Below are positions 30,676 to 40,089 of a stretch of DNA of 64,000 bases, piece by piece (position 1 is the first letter of the stretch; every line of letters starts with the position of its first letter). The notes beneath the pieces were generated by a model, which made no database searches, was not told where the DNA came from, and saw only the letters and a program-made list of their open reading frames with translations. Origin of the DNA: Allobrachymonas chironomi DSM 19884 (GTDB lineage: Bacteria > Pseudomonadota > Gammaproteobacteria > Burkholderiales > Burkholderiaceae_C); the NCBI RefSeq assembly GCF_000374625.1, contig NZ_KB894766.1:124001-188000 (forward strand), in the 5' to 3' direction. A program made the translations under genes and the position numbers.

Positions 30676-32226
30676 TTACTTCTCGCGGTTTTCCTTGAGT
30701 GCGCGGCGCATCTCGTGGAACACGATGGGCGTTGCCTTCTTGCGGCCAAACAGGCTTTCGTTGCTGGTACCGGTAGAACAACCGTTGCCAAAGGTGAATC
30801 CGCAGGCCGCCTTTTCGTCGAAGGTGTTTTCCACCAGCTCCTTGTGGGTGGTGGGAATCACGAAACGGTCCTCGTAGTTGGCGATGGCCATGATCTGGTA
30901 CATCTCCTCGACCTGTTCCGGCGTCAGGTGCGTGCCCTTCAGCGTATCGGGATCGGTCACCTTCTCGACCGACTTCTTGCGCATGTAGCGGCGCATGGCG
31001 ACCATGGTTTCCAGCGCCTTGACCACCGGCTCTTCCTTGCCGGCCGTCAGCAGGTTGGCCAGGTACTGGATCGGGATGCGCAGATCCTTGACATCGGGAA
31101 TGATGCCGTTTTCGCCAATCAGGCCGTTTTCCATCGCGCTCTGGATCGGAGACAGCGGCGGGATGTACCACACCATCGGCATGGTGCGGTATTCCGGGTG
31201 CAGCGGGAAGGCCACCTTCCACTCCATCGCCATCTTGTATACCGGCGAGTTCTTCGCAGCGTCCAGCCAGGCTTCGGGGATACCCTGCTTGCGGGCTTCC
31301 TCGATCACGGCGGGGTTGTTCGGGTCCAGGAACACGCCGAGCTGGGCCTCGTACAGGCTTTGCGGATCCTGCACGCTGGCGGCTTCCTCGATCTTGTCGG
31401 CATCGTACAGCAGCACACCCAGATAGCGGATACGGCCCACGCAGGTCTCGGAACAGATGGTCGGCTGACCGGCCTCGATACGCGGATAGCAGAAGATGCA
31501 CTTCTCGGCCTTGCCGCTGGTCCAGTTGTAGTAGATCTTCTTGTACGGGCAGCCGCTGATGCACATGCGCCAGCCGCGGCACTTGTCCTGGTCGATCAGC
31601 ACGATGCCATCGTCCTCGCGCTTGTAGATCGAGCCGGACGGGCAGGATGCCACGCAAGTCGGGTTCAGGCAGTGCTCGCACAGGCGCGGCAGGTACATCA
31701 TGAAGGTGTTCTCGAAGGCCGAGTACATTTCCTTCTGGATGCCTTCGAACAGGGTATCCTTGGCGCGCTTGGCAAACTCGCCGCCCAGGTCATCCTCCCA
31801 GTTCGGGCCCCACTCGATCTTGTCCATCTTCTTGCCGGTCAGCACCGACACCGGGCGCGCGGTAGGCGGCGTGGGCATCTCGGGGGCATTCTGCAGATGC
31901 TCGTAGTCGTACGTGAAAGGCTCGTAGTACTCGTCGATCTGCGGCAGGTTGGGGTTGGCAAAGATGTTGGCCAGAATCTTCAGCTGGCCGCCCTGCTTGG
32001 GACGCAGCTTGCCGCCGCCATCCAGCTCCCAGCCACCTTTCCACTGTTCCTGGTCTTCCCAGTTCTTCGGAAAGCCGATGCCGGGCTTGGTTTCCACGTT
32101 GTTGAACCAGGCGTATTCCACGCCGTCGCGGCTGGTCCAGACATTCTTGCAGGTCACCGAGCAGGTGTGGCAACCAATGCACTTGTCCAGGTTGAGCACC
32201 ATGCCGATTTGGGCTCTGATTTTCAT
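30676..32226 (-). CDS. narH: Respiratory nitrate reductase beta subunit NarH
   Basis: Electron-transfer subunit with one 3Fe-4S and three 4Fe-4S clusters, 516 residues. The four cysteine groups are visible: CIGCHTCSVTCKN (Cys16, 19, 22, 26), CEHCLNPTCVASCPSG, CRGWRMCISGCPYKK with the Trp that marks the 3Fe-4S site, and CIFCYPR with CSETC. It passes electrons from NarI to NarG on the cytoplasmic face. An AGGAGATACG ribosome site precedes it. Confidence 0.97.
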   Translation of the reverse strand: MKIRAQIGMVLNLDKCIGCHTCSVTCKNVWTSRDGVEYAWFNNVETKPGIGFPKNWEDQEQWKGGWELDGGGKLRPKQGGQLKILANIFANPNLPQIDEYYEPFTYDYEHLQNAPEMPTPPTARPVSVLTGKKMDKIEWGPNWEDDLGGEFAKRAKDTLFEGIQKEMYSAFENTFMMYLPRLCEHCLNPTCVASCPSGSIYKREDDGIVLIDQDKCRGWRMCISGCPYKKIYYNWTSGKAEKCIFCYPRIEAGQPTICSETCVGRIRYLGVLLYDADKIEEAASVQDPQSLYEAQLGVFLDPNNPAVIEEARKQGIPEAWLDAAKNSPVYKMAMEWKVAFPLHPEYRTMPMVWYIPPLSPIQSAMENGLIGENGIIPDVKDLRIPIQYLANLLTAGKEEPVVKALETMVAMRRYMRKKSVEKVTDPDTLKGTHLTPEQVEEMYQIMAIANYEDRFVIPTTHKELVENTFDEKAACGFTFGNGCSTGTSNESLFGRKKATPIVFHEMRRALKENREK

Positions 32227-32278
32227 TGCGTATCTCCTGAGATCTTGGTGAACGGGCGGCGGCTGCCGCCCGCTGGCC

Positions 32279-35200
32279 TTACTTGGACAAGGGCTGGTCC
32301 ATCCAGTCCACGTTCTTCATCTTGCGCATCACGATGAACTCATCGCGGTTGCAGCCCACGGTTCCGTAGTAGTTGAAACCATATGCCAGCTGCGCGTAAC
32401 CACCGATCATGTGCGTCGGCTTGGTCACCGCACGCGTCACCGAGTTGTGGATACCGCCGCGCTTGCCGCTCATCTCGGCACCAGGCACGTTCACGATCTT
32501 TTCCTGGGCGTGGTACATCAGCGTCATGCCCTGCGGGATGCGCTGGCTCACCACCACGCGCGCCGTCAGCGTGCCGTTGACGTTGAACACCTCGACCCAG
32601 TCGTTGTCCACGATGCCGGCTTCCCTGGCATCCTTCTCCGAGATCCAGATGTGCGGGCCGCCACGCGACAGCGTCAGCATGCGCAGGTTCTCGGAATAGG
32701 TGCTGTGAATGCCCCACTTCTGGTGCGGCGTCAGGAAGTTCAGCAGGATTTCCTTGTTGCCGTTGGGCTTGTGGTTGTGCACCGCAGCCGTGGTCTTCAG
32801 ATCCACCGCCGGACGGTACACGCACATGCCTTCGCCAAAGGCGCGCATCCACTGGTGATCCTGGTAGAACTGCTGGCGACCGGTCAGGGTGCGCCACGGG
32901 ATCAGCTCGTGCACGTTGGTGTAGCCGGCGTTGTAGCTCACTTCCTCGCTTTCCAGACCGGACCAGATCGGCGAGGAAATGATCTTGCGCGGTTGCGCCT
33001 GGATGTCGCGGAAGGTGATGTGGTCATGCTCGCGCGGGATCGCCAGATGCGTGTGGTCGCGACCGGTGATCTTGCTCAGCGATTCCCAGGCCTTGACGGC
33101 GACGTGGCCGTTGGTCTCGGGGGCCAGCGTCATGATCATCTCGGCCGCATCGATGGCGGTATCCAGCCTGGGCTGGCCCTTGGCCACGCCATCGGCCACC
33201 ACCTTGTTCATCTTGCGCAGCTGCTCGACTTCGCGTTCGGTCTTCCAGGCCATGCCCTTGCCGCCGTTGCCCACCTTCTCCATCAGCGGACCGATGGAGG
33301 TGAACTTCTGGTAGATGGCGCCATAGTCGCGCTCCACCACCGTCATGGCCGGCATGGTCTTGCCCGGAATCGGGTCGCACTCGCCCTTCTTCCAGTCGCG
33401 CGGATCAAAGGGCTGGCCCAGCTCCTGCGGGGAGTCGTGCATCAGCGGCGTCAGCACCAGATCCTTCTGCACGCCCAGGTAATCCTTGCCGACCTCGGAA
33501 ATCGCCTTGGCAAAGCCCTTGTAGATTTCCCAGTCGGTCTTGCTCTGCCACAGCGGCTGCACGGCCTCGGACAGCGGGTGGATGAACGGGTGCATGTCGG
33601 ATGTGTTCAGGTCATCCTTCTCGTACCAGGTGGCCGTGGGCAGCACGATGTCGCCATACAGGCAGGTGGTGGACATGCGGAAGTCCAGCACCACCAGCAG
33701 GTCCAGCTTGCCTTCGGCAGCCGGGCGCACGGTGATTTCGCTCGGCTGGATGCACTGGGTCTCGTCGCTCATCACGGCGTTCTGCGTGCCCAGCAGATAC
33801 TTCAGGAAGTACTCGTGGCCCTTGCCGGAAGAACCCAGGATGTTGGAACGCCACACGAACAGGTTGCGCGGGAAGTTCTTCGGGTTGTCCGGGTCATTGC
33901 AGCTCATGTCGATGCTGCCGTCCTTCAGACCCTGCACCGTGTAGGCAGCGGGATCCATGCCGGCTTCGGCTGCCATGCGCGTCAGGTCCAGCGGGTTGGT
34001 TTCCAGCTGCGGGGCAGACGGCAGCCAGCCCATGCGTTCGGCCTTGGCGTTGTAGTCGATCAGCGACATGTGCTCCATGTTGCCGGCAGCGGTCGGGCAG
34101 AGGATCTCGTTCACGCCGAGTTTCTCGTGGCGCCACTGGCTGGTGTGCGCATAGAAGAAACTGGTGCCGTTCATCTGGCGCGCCGGACGATTCCAGTCCT
34201 GGGCAAAGGCCAACGGAGCCCAGCCGCTTTGCGGACGCAGCTTTTCCTGACCCACGTAGTGGCACCAGCCACCGCCGCTCTGGCCGATACAGCCGCACAG
34301 CATCAGCATGTTGATGATGCCGCGGTAGGACATGTCCATGTGGTACCAGTGGTTCAGGCCGGCACCCACGATCACCATGCTCTTGCCCTGGGTCTGGTCG
34401 GCGTTCTGCGCAAACTCGCGCGCCACCTGGATCACCATCTCGGGCTTGACGCCGGTGTGCTTCTGCTGCCAGGCCGGCGTGTAGGGCACGTCATCCATGT
34501 AGCTGGTGGCCACGTTGCCGCCACCCAGGCCGCGGTCAATGCCGTAGTTGCCCGCCATCAGGTCGAACACGGTGGTCACCAGCGCGCTGCTGCCATCGGC
34601 CAGCTGGACGCGCTTGGCCGGGATGTTGCGGGTCAGCTGGTCGTCGTGCTCGGCACCGAAGTACGGGAAGGCCACGCCCACCACCTCGTCGTGCCGGCCC
34701 AGCAGGCTGAGCTGGCCCTTGACCTCGCGGTCGGTGGTGCCTTCCCTGGTTTCCAGGTTCCACTTGCCGGTCTTGCCCTCGGCCTGGCCCCAGCGGAAAC
34801 CGATGGAGCCGTTGGGCGCCACGACGTCGCCGGTCAGCTCGTCGATCATCAGCGTCTTCCAATCGGGGTTGTTGTCCTCGCCCAGATTGTCGGCCAGCTG
34901 GCTGGCACGCAGGAAATACTCCGGCAGATAATGGCCGCCCTCTTCCTTCAGGCGCACCAGCATCGGCATGTCGGTCAGACGGCGGATGTAGTCGGTGAAG
35001 TACTCGGACGGGTTATCGAGGTGGAATTCCTTGAAGATCACGTGGCCCATGGCCATGGCCAGGGCGGCATCGGTACCCTGCTTGGGGGCCAGCCAGATAT
35101 CGCCGAACTTGGCCATTTCGCCAAAGTCGCTGGACACCGCCACGGTCTTGGTGCCCTTGTAGCGCACTTCGGTGTAGAAGTGGGCATCGGGGGTACGCGT

Positions 35201-35974
35201 CATCGGCACGTTGGAACCCCACACCATCAGGTAAGTGGAGTTGTACCAGTCGGCCGATTCGGCCACGTCGGTCTGCTCGCCCCAGATCTGCGGGCTGGCC
35301 GGCGGCAGGTCGCAGTACCAGTCATAAAAGGACAGCGGCACGCCGCCAATCAGGCTCAGGTAGCGGCTGCCGGCGGCATAGCTCACCATGGACATGGCCG
35401 GAATCGGCGAGAAACCGATCACGCGGTCAGGACCGTAGTTCTTGATGGTGTAGGCGTTGGCAGCAGCCACCATCTCGTTGGCTTCTTCCCAGGTGGCGCG
35501 CACAAAACCGCCCTGACCGCGGCGCGACTTGTATTCCCTGGCGCGTTCCGGATCCTGGCTGATGTATTCCCAGGCCTCGACCGCGCTCATGGTCTTGCGC
35601 GCCTCGCGCCACATCTGCGCCAGCTTGCCGCGCATCATGGGGTATTTCACGCGCTGGGCAGAGTACACGTACCAGCTGTAGGAGGCGCCACGCGGGCAGC
35701 CACGCGGCTCGTGGTTGGGCAGGTCGGCACGGGTGCGCGGGTAATCGGTCTGCTGGGTTTCCCAGGTGATCAGGCCGTTCTTCACGTACACCTTCCAGCT
35801 GCAGGAGCCGGTGCAGTTCACGCCATGGGTGGAACGCACCACCTTGTCGTGCTGCCAGCGCTGCCGATAGGCATCTTCCCACTGGCGGTCTTCCTTGACT
35901 ACCGCGCCGTGGCCGTTGGAGAAGGTGGATTTCACCTTGCTCATGAATTTCAGTCGGTCGAGAAAGTGGCTCAT
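32279..35974 (-). CDS. narG: Respiratory nitrate reductase alpha subunit NarG
   Basis: Catalytic Mo-bisMGD subunit reducing nitrate to nitrite in the cytoplasm. 1231 residues, near E. coli NarG (1247). The N-terminal FS0 ligands are His50, Cys54, Cys58 (HGVNCTGSCSW) and Cys93 (PRGCPRG). GEQTDVAESADWYNSTYLM includes the region of the Mo-binding aspartate. The ATG at 35974 has GGAGG six bases upstream; an in-frame upstream start at 36055 has no family sequence. It is 171 bases after narK2, a gap that carries NarL-like heptamers. Confidence 0.98.
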   Translation of the reverse strand: MSHFLDRLKFMSKVKSTFSNGHGAVVKEDRQWEDAYRQRWQHDKVVRSTHGVNCTGSCSWKVYVKNGLITWETQQTDYPRTRADLPNHEPRGCPRGASYSWYVYSAQRVKYPMMRGKLAQMWREARKTMSAVEAWEYISQDPERAREYKSRRGQGGFVRATWEEANEMVAAANAYTIKNYGPDRVIGFSPIPAMSMVSYAAGSRYLSLIGGVPLSFYDWYCDLPPASPQIWGEQTDVAESADWYNSTYLMVWGSNVPMTRTPDAHFYTEVRYKGTKTVAVSSDFGEMAKFGDIWLAPKQGTDAALAMAMGHVIFKEFHLDNPSEYFTDYIRRLTDMPMLVRLKEEGGHYLPEYFLRASQLADNLGEDNNPDWKTLMIDELTGDVVAPNGSIGFRWGQAEGKTGKWNLETREGTTDREVKGQLSLLGRHDEVVGVAFPYFGAEHDDQLTRNIPAKRVQLADGSSALVTTVFDLMAGNYGIDRGLGGGNVATSYMDDVPYTPAWQQKHTGVKPEMVIQVAREFAQNADQTQGKSMVIVGAGLNHWYHMDMSYRGIINMLMLCGCIGQSGGGWCHYVGQEKLRPQSGWAPLAFAQDWNRPARQMNGTSFFYAHTSQWRHEKLGVNEILCPTAAGNMEHMSLIDYNAKAERMGWLPSAPQLETNPLDLTRMAAEAGMDPAAYTVQGLKDGSIDMSCNDPDNPKNFPRNLFVWRSNILGSSGKGHEYFLKYLLGTQNAVMSDETQCIQPSEITVRPAAEGKLDLLVVLDFRMSTTCLYGDIVLPTATWYEKDDLNTSDMHPFIHPLSEAVQPLWQSKTDWEIYKGFAKAISEVGKDYLGVQKDLVLTPLMHDSPQELGQPFDPRDWKKGECDPIPGKTMPAMTVVERDYGAIYQKFTSIGPLMEKVGNGGKGMAWKTEREVEQLRKMNKVVADGVAKGQPRLDTAIDAAEMIMTLAPETNGHVAVKAWESLSKITGRDHTHLAIPREHDHITFRDIQAQPRKIISSPIWSGLESEEVSYNAGYTNVHELIPWRTLTGRQQFYQDHQWMRAFGEGMCVYRPAVDLKTTAAVHNHKPNGNKEILLNFLTPHQKWGIHSTYSENLRMLTLSRGGPHIWISEKDAREAGIVDNDWVEVFNVNGTLTARVVVSQRIPQGMTLMYHAQEKIVNVPGAEMSGKRGGIHNSVTRAVTKPTHMIGGYAQLAYGFNYYGTVGCNRDEFIVMRKMKNVDWMDQPLSK

Positions 35975-36105
35975 GTCGCCTCCGTGTGTCCTGGGTGGCA
36001 GTGACAAACCCCGCCATGCCCGTTCTTTGAAGTCTAAGAAAAATCCGTCCTTCACCCCATCCGCCAGTGGTTACCGGCTCCGCAGGCAAAAGACGGAAGC
36101 AGCCC

Positions 36106-36121
36106 TACTCCTTTTGGGGGA
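36106..36121 (-). promoter_or_regulatory. Possible NarL/NarP 7-2-7 site before narG
   Basis: TACTCCT (36106-36112) fits the heptamer TACYYMT exactly, and two bases later TGGGGGA (36115-36121) matches the inverted heptamer at five of seven positions. A 7-2-7 inverted arrangement is the classic NarL/NarP site. NarL is encoded in the window. Could arise by chance. Confidence 0.4.
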
Positions 36122-36145
36122 GGGCCGCAGCCGTCCGGCCTGCGA

Positions 36146-37528
36146 TCAGCAGGGAGCTTCCGCACCCTTGCGGGCGTAATACCACCAGTTAATCACTACA
36201 CAGCTGATGTAGAAGATGATGAAGGCATACAGTGCGCCCTCGACGCCACCGGTCAGGTCCATCGACGTGCCGTAGCTCTTGGGAATCAGGAAACCACCGT
36301 AGGCGGCAATCGCGGCGGTGAAGCCCAGCACGGCAGCCGATTCGCGGTTGGCATTCAGCTTGGCGGTCTCCTGTTCCTGCGGCGTCTTGGCGTTGCGCAT
36401 GTGCAGGCTGCCGAAAATCGCCGGAATCTGCATGAAGGTGGAGCCGTTACCGATGCCGGTCAGGGCAAACAGGGCCAGGAAGCTGGCGAAGAAGCCCCAG
36501 AAGTTGCCACCCTGGCCGTTCTGCGGCAGGAAGGTCAGCACCCCCACCACACCGATGATCATGCCGATGAAGACCAGCTGGGTCACCTTGGCTCCGCCGA
36601 TTTTGTCGGACAGGCGGCCTCCGATGGGACGCGCCAGTGCACCGACCAGCGGGCCCAGGAAAGCGTATTGGGTCGGATCCACGCCGGCAAACTGGCTCTT
36701 GATCAGCAGCGGGAAACCGGCGGCAAAACCCAGGAAGGAGCCGAAGGTACCGGTGTAGAGCCAGCACATCAGCCAGTTGTGCTTGCGCTTGAAGATCATC
36801 GCCTGATCGGCAAACGAGGACTTGGCCGAGGCGATATCGTTCATGCCGAACCAGGCCGCCAGCGCCGACAGGATGATGAAGGGCACCCAGACAAAACCGG
36901 CGTTCTGCAGCCACAACTGCTTGGTCTGGTCACCCTTGACCCAGGTCTGCGGCTCGCCACCCAGGGCGCCGAACAGCGCAAAGGTGATCACCACCGGCAC
37001 CAGGAACTGCACGGCCGACACGCCCAGGTTGCCCAGGCCGGCGTTCATGCCAAGCGCGCCACCCTTTTCCGACTTGGGAAAGAAGAAGCTGATGTTGGCC
37101 ATGCTGGAGCTGAAGTTGGCGCCGCCAAAACCGCACAACAGAGCCAGGATCATCATGTGGGTGAAGCTGGTCTCGGGGTTTTGCACTGCCATGCCCAGAC
37201 CGATGGCCGGAATCAGCAGGCTGGCCGTGCTCAGCGTGGTCCACAGGCGGCCGCCAAAAATCGGCACCATGAAGGAGTAGAAGATGCGCATGGTGGCACC
37301 GGACAGCGCCGGCACCGCCGCCAGCCAGAACAGCTGGTTGGGCGAATACTTGAAGCCGATATTGGGCAGGTTCACCACTGCCACGCTCCAGACCTGCCAG
37401 ATGGCAAAGGCCAGCAGCAGCGCCGGAATCGAGATCCACAGGTTGCGACGCGCAATCTTGCGGCCGGTCTGCTCCCAGAACGCCGGATTCTCCGGCTCCC
37501 ACTGGGTCAATACGCGAGAGGATGCCAT
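36146..37528 (-). CDS. narK2: Nitrate/nitrite transporter NarK2 type
   Basis: Major-facilitator membrane protein of 460 residues with 12 predicted helices. GFGGANFSSSMANISFFFP and the glycine-rich GIGNGSTFMQIPAIF are nitrate-signature regions of the NNP family. Second of two narK genes; pairs of NarK1 (nitrate/proton symport) and NarK2 (nitrate/nitrite exchange) are common in denitrifiers, here as separate proteins and not a fused one. The assignment to NarK2 is from position and sequence type. The ATG at 37528 fits the family N-terminus (ending LTQWEPENPAFWEQ). Confidence 0.92.
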   Translation of the reverse strand: MASSRVLTQWEPENPAFWEQTGRKIARRNLWISIPALLLAFAIWQVWSVAVVNLPNIGFKYSPNQLFWLAAVPALSGATMRIFYSFMVPIFGGRLWTTLSTASLLIPAIGLGMAVQNPETSFTHMMILALLCGFGGANFSSSMANISFFFPKSEKGGALGMNAGLGNLGVSAVQFLVPVVITFALFGALGGEPQTWVKGDQTKQLWLQNAGFVWVPFIILSALAAWFGMNDIASAKSSFADQAMIFKRKHNWLMCWLYTGTFGSFLGFAAGFPLLIKSQFAGVDPTQYAFLGPLVGALARPIGGRLSDKIGGAKVTQLVFIGMIIGVVGVLTFLPQNGQGGNFWGFFASFLALFALTGIGNGSTFMQIPAIFGSLHMRNAKTPQEQETAKLNANRESAAVLGFTAAIAAYGGFLIPKSYGTSMDLTGGVEGALYAFIIFYISCVVINWWYYARKGAEAPC

Positions 37529-37588
37529 GTTGTATGCTCCCGGGCCGCCAGGCGGCCCTTCAGTTTGCAAGAGAAAATTGCGGGACTA

Positions 37589-38824
37589 TCAGGCGGCCTG
37601 TGCAGCAGGACGCTTGGCCTTGAAGGAGAAGTGCATCCAGACCAGGCTGACACACACCGTGCCATACAGCAGCATGAAGGCACTGCTGCGGATACCGGTC
37701 AGGTCCAGCAGTACGCCGAACATGATGGGCAGCAGCCAGCCACCCAGGCCGCCGGCCAGGCCCACCACACCGGACACGGCGCCGATATTGGTCGGGAAAT
37801 CGTCGGCCACGAACTTGAACACCGAAGCCTTGCCCACCGCCATGGCCACACCGGCCACGAACAGCAGAATGGTGAACATCGTGGCATTCAGGCCGATGTG
37901 GAAGGTCTGCGGACCCTTGGCGGTCTGGATCACGAAATCGGTTTGCGGGTAGGACAGGATGAAGCACACCACCCAGATCACCCACATCACGCCCCAGGTC
38001 ACCTTGTAGGCACCGTACTTGTCGGACAGCCAGCCACCCAGGGCGCGCAGCACGCCGCCCGGCAACGAGAAGCAGGCAGCCAGGAAGGCAGCGCTTTGCA
38101 GGCTGAAACCGTATTCGCCCACGTAGTAGCGCACCATCCACAGCGCCAGCGCCACGTAGCCGCCAAACACCACCGAGTAATACTGGCAGTAGCGCAGCAC
38201 AGCCGGATCCTTCATCAGCGCCAGCTGCTCGCCCAGCGACACCTTGGACGACACCAGATGCTTGGGATCGCTATAGGAAAAGAACCAGAACAGCACGGCG
38301 GTGACCAGCATGATGACGGCGTACACCGTGGGTACCATCTGCCAGCCGGCGGCGACGATGATGGCCGGGGCAATCAGCTTGTTGACAGCGGAACCGGCGT
38401 TACCGGCACCAAACACGCCCATCGCCAGGCCCTGCTTGTCCTTGTTGAACCAGCGTGCCACATACGGCGTCCCCACGGAGAAGGAGCCACCCGCCAGACC
38501 GACAAACAGCCCGATCACCAAGAACTGCCAGAACTCGGTGGCGAACTGCATCAGGTAGATCGGTATCACGCAGGCCAGCATCAGCACGAAGAGCACGATG
38601 CGACCACCGAAGCGGTCGGTCCAGATACCCAGCGGCACCCGGATCAGGGAACCCGACAGCACCGGCGTTGCCGCCAGCAGGCCGAATTCGGTTTCGTTCA
38701 GACCCAGCTGCTCCTTGATCGGAATGCCGAGTACGGCAAACATCATCCAGATCATGAAGCACACCGTGAACGAGATGGTGCTCGAGGTGAGCACGGCGTA
38801 CTGTTTGTAGGTTTGAGAGGCCAT
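37589..38824 (-). CDS. narK1: Nitrate/nitrite transporter NarK1 type
   Basis: Major-facilitator protein of 411 residues with 12 helices. Signature segments are GLAGGSFSVGTPYVARWF and GLAGGLGGWLLPIMFG, the two nitrate signatures of NarK proteins. NarK1-type proteins are shorter and proton-coupled. First gene of the narK1-narK2-narGHJI operon, behind the 289-base regulatory gap that holds an FNR-type box. The ATG at 38824 is used because homologues begin near TYKQYAVLTSSTISF. Confidence 0.93.
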   Translation of the reverse strand: MASQTYKQYAVLTSSTISFTVCFMIWMMFAVLGIPIKEQLGLNETEFGLLAATPVLSGSLIRVPLGIWTDRFGGRIVLFVLMLACVIPIYLMQFATEFWQFLVIGLFVGLAGGSFSVGTPYVARWFNKDKQGLAMGVFGAGNAGSAVNKLIAPAIIVAAGWQMVPTVYAVIMLVTAVLFWFFSYSDPKHLVSSKVSLGEQLALMKDPAVLRYCQYYSVVFGGYVALALWMVRYYVGEYGFSLQSAAFLAACFSLPGGVLRALGGWLSDKYGAYKVTWGVMWVIWVVCFILSYPQTDFVIQTAKGPQTFHIGLNATMFTILLFVAGVAMAVGKASVFKFVADDFPTNIGAVSGVVGLAGGLGGWLLPIMFGVLLDLTGIRSSAFMLLYGTVCVSLVWMHFSFKAKRPAAQAA

Positions 38825-38868
38825 CGCAGATCCTTTTCGTTCTGTTACCGGCGTTAACAATACGCCCT

Positions 38869-38875
38869 TACCCAT
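38869..38875 (-). promoter_or_regulatory. Possible NarL heptamer in the narK1 leader
   Basis: TACCCAT matches TACYYMT exactly. It lies 45 bases before the narK1 start. A single heptamer is weak evidence. Confidence 0.25.
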
Positions 38876-39023
38876 CAAGAGGACATTCCCCGCTGGAAGG
38901 GGAGTCTACACCAAACGGAGTAGGTGGAAACACGTCCGGACGCCTGTGCAGCGGCTGGCTACAGCTGCAGGTTAGCCCAAAAACGTGACAAATCCAACGA
39001 AATTCACATCTGTTCGTCGCAGA

Positions 39024-39037
39024 TCGATGCAGATCAA
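39024..39037 (-). promoter_or_regulatory. FNR/ANR-type box upstream of narK1
   Basis: TCGAT-GCAG-ATCAA differs from the FNR consensus TTGAT-N4-ATCAA at a single position. It lies 200 bases before the narK1 start, in the 289-base gap that otherwise has no gene. A promoter about 41 bases downstream of its centre would be a standard class II arrangement. It would switch on nitrate respiration without oxygen. Confidence 0.7.
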
Positions 39038-39064
39038 TGCCGATTGATGCTTTGGGCATGGCAA

Positions 39065-39090
39065 GAAAAAACCTGCCACTTGGGCAGGTT
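39065..39090 (-). terminator. Terminator after the DUF1840 gene
   Basis: AACCTGCC (39070-39077) pairs with GGCAGGTT (39083-39090); the plus-strand A-run 39066-39071 gives a T-run after the stem on the minus strand. It lies 24 bases after the stop of the DUF1840 gene and shields the nar promoter. Confidence 0.8.
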
Positions 39091-39113
39091 CGGTAACAGG
39101 GACCCGGTGGCGG

Positions 39114-39431
39114 TTACACGCCCCAGACCACGTCCTTGCCTTCGGCCAGGCTGATTTCCAGCAGTTGCAGGAAGGGTTGGGCGCGGGTATGGAAGGGAAT
39201 CGGGTCGGTGTTGGCGTCATCCTCCTCATCGCGCTCATCGGCTGACTGGCTGGCCTTGGCATGGGATGCCTGGATTGCCAGCTTCAGCTTGTCGATCGCG
39301 TCCTGCATGGCTTTCGCCTGGATCACGCCCCGCTCTGCAGGCTCACGGCCAATGGCTTCCAGTACCTGGTTGCCATTGGCTTCCATCATGATGACATCGC
39401 CGGCGGCGGCGGATTTGAACTTGTACAGCAT
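39114..39431 (-). CDS. DUF1840 family protein
   Basis: Small soluble protein of 105 residues typical of Burkholderiales. It opens with MLYKFKSAAAGDVIMME and has a conserved end with FLQLLEISLAEGKDVVWGV. The middle is rich in Ala, Asp and Glu (ADERDEEDD). Function unknown. A very strong AAGGAGGAGACC ribosome site precedes the ATG at 39431. Single-gene unit ended by a terminator. Confidence 0.9.
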   Translation of the reverse strand: MLYKFKSAAAGDVIMMEANGNQVLEAIGREPAERGVIQAKAMQDAIDKLKLAIQASHAKASQSADERDEEDDANTDPIPFHTRAQPFLQLLEISLAEGKDVVWGV

Positions 39432-39520
39432 GGTCTCCTCCTTATGACATGGGTTTCAGCCCATTCTAGGCCATGGCCGCGATGGGCACACGTAACAATC
39501 CGCAGGGCTTGCCCGATGAC

Positions 39521-39823
39521 TCAGGCCACCATGGCCAGATAAGCGCGATCAATCGCCTGCGCCAGCGCCAGATCGCGGCTCGTCAAGCCGCCCACATCGT
39601 GCGTACTCAGCTCGATACGAACACGGTTATAGGCATTCCACCAGTCCGGATGATGCCCCTGCCGCTCGGCAAGCAGCGCAACCCGGGTCATGAAGGAAAA
39701 AGCCTGCACGAAGTCGTCAAACAGCAGTTCACGGCAAATCGATCCACCGCCCGCTTCCTGGTAGTGCCAGTGTGGCAGGCCAGCTGCCAGAGTTCGCCAC
39801 TGCTGCACATCAATCAATTGCAT
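39521..39823 (-). CDS. phhB: Pterin-4a-carbinolamine dehydratase
   Basis: Dehydrates 4a-hydroxytetrahydropterin, usually to recycle the cofactor of phenylalanine hydroxylase. 100 residues. The active-site motif GHHPDWWNAYNRVRIEL and HDVGGLTSRDLALAQAID are diagnostic. The ATG at 39823 has AGGAG eight bases upstream and gives the normal length. An in-frame ATG at 39838 and others upstream are not supported. No phenylalanine hydroxylase gene is nearby. Confidence 0.93.
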   Translation of the reverse strand: MQLIDVQQWRTLAAGLPHWHYQEAGGGSICRELLFDDFVQAFSFMTRVALLAERQGHHPDWWNAYNRVRIELSTHDVGGLTSRDLALAQAIDRAYLAMVA

Positions 39824-39950
39824 CTTGTCTCCTGCCATAGTCCTGCCACATTTCACCACAGAGCGGATCCTGGCAACACCGGGGAATGACCGGGGTGCGC
39901 CCCACCCATGCGTGAATCCCCGGAAAGCGGCAAATACCGGCAGGCACAAA

Positions 39951-39983
39951 AAAACCCGCATGTCTTTCAACATGCGGGTTTTT
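39951..39983. terminator. Bidirectional terminator between tRNA-fMet and phhB
   Basis: AAACCCGCATG (39952-39962) pairs with CATGCGGGTTT (39971-39981), with A-run on one side and T-run on the other, so it can end transcription in both directions. On the minus strand it ends the tRNA transcript. Confidence 0.9.
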
Positions 39984-39989
39984 CAAAGC

Positions 39990-40066
<77 letters not shown>

Positions 40067-40089
40067 GCAAGCTCTTAGTATAACACCAT

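Noticed and set aside
32411-36004. A 1197-codon open frame on the plus strand opposite narG
   Set aside because: It is antisense to a fully recognised gene, has no family sequence, is His/Arg/Gly-rich as expected of an antisense frame in high-GC DNA, and has no ribosome site.
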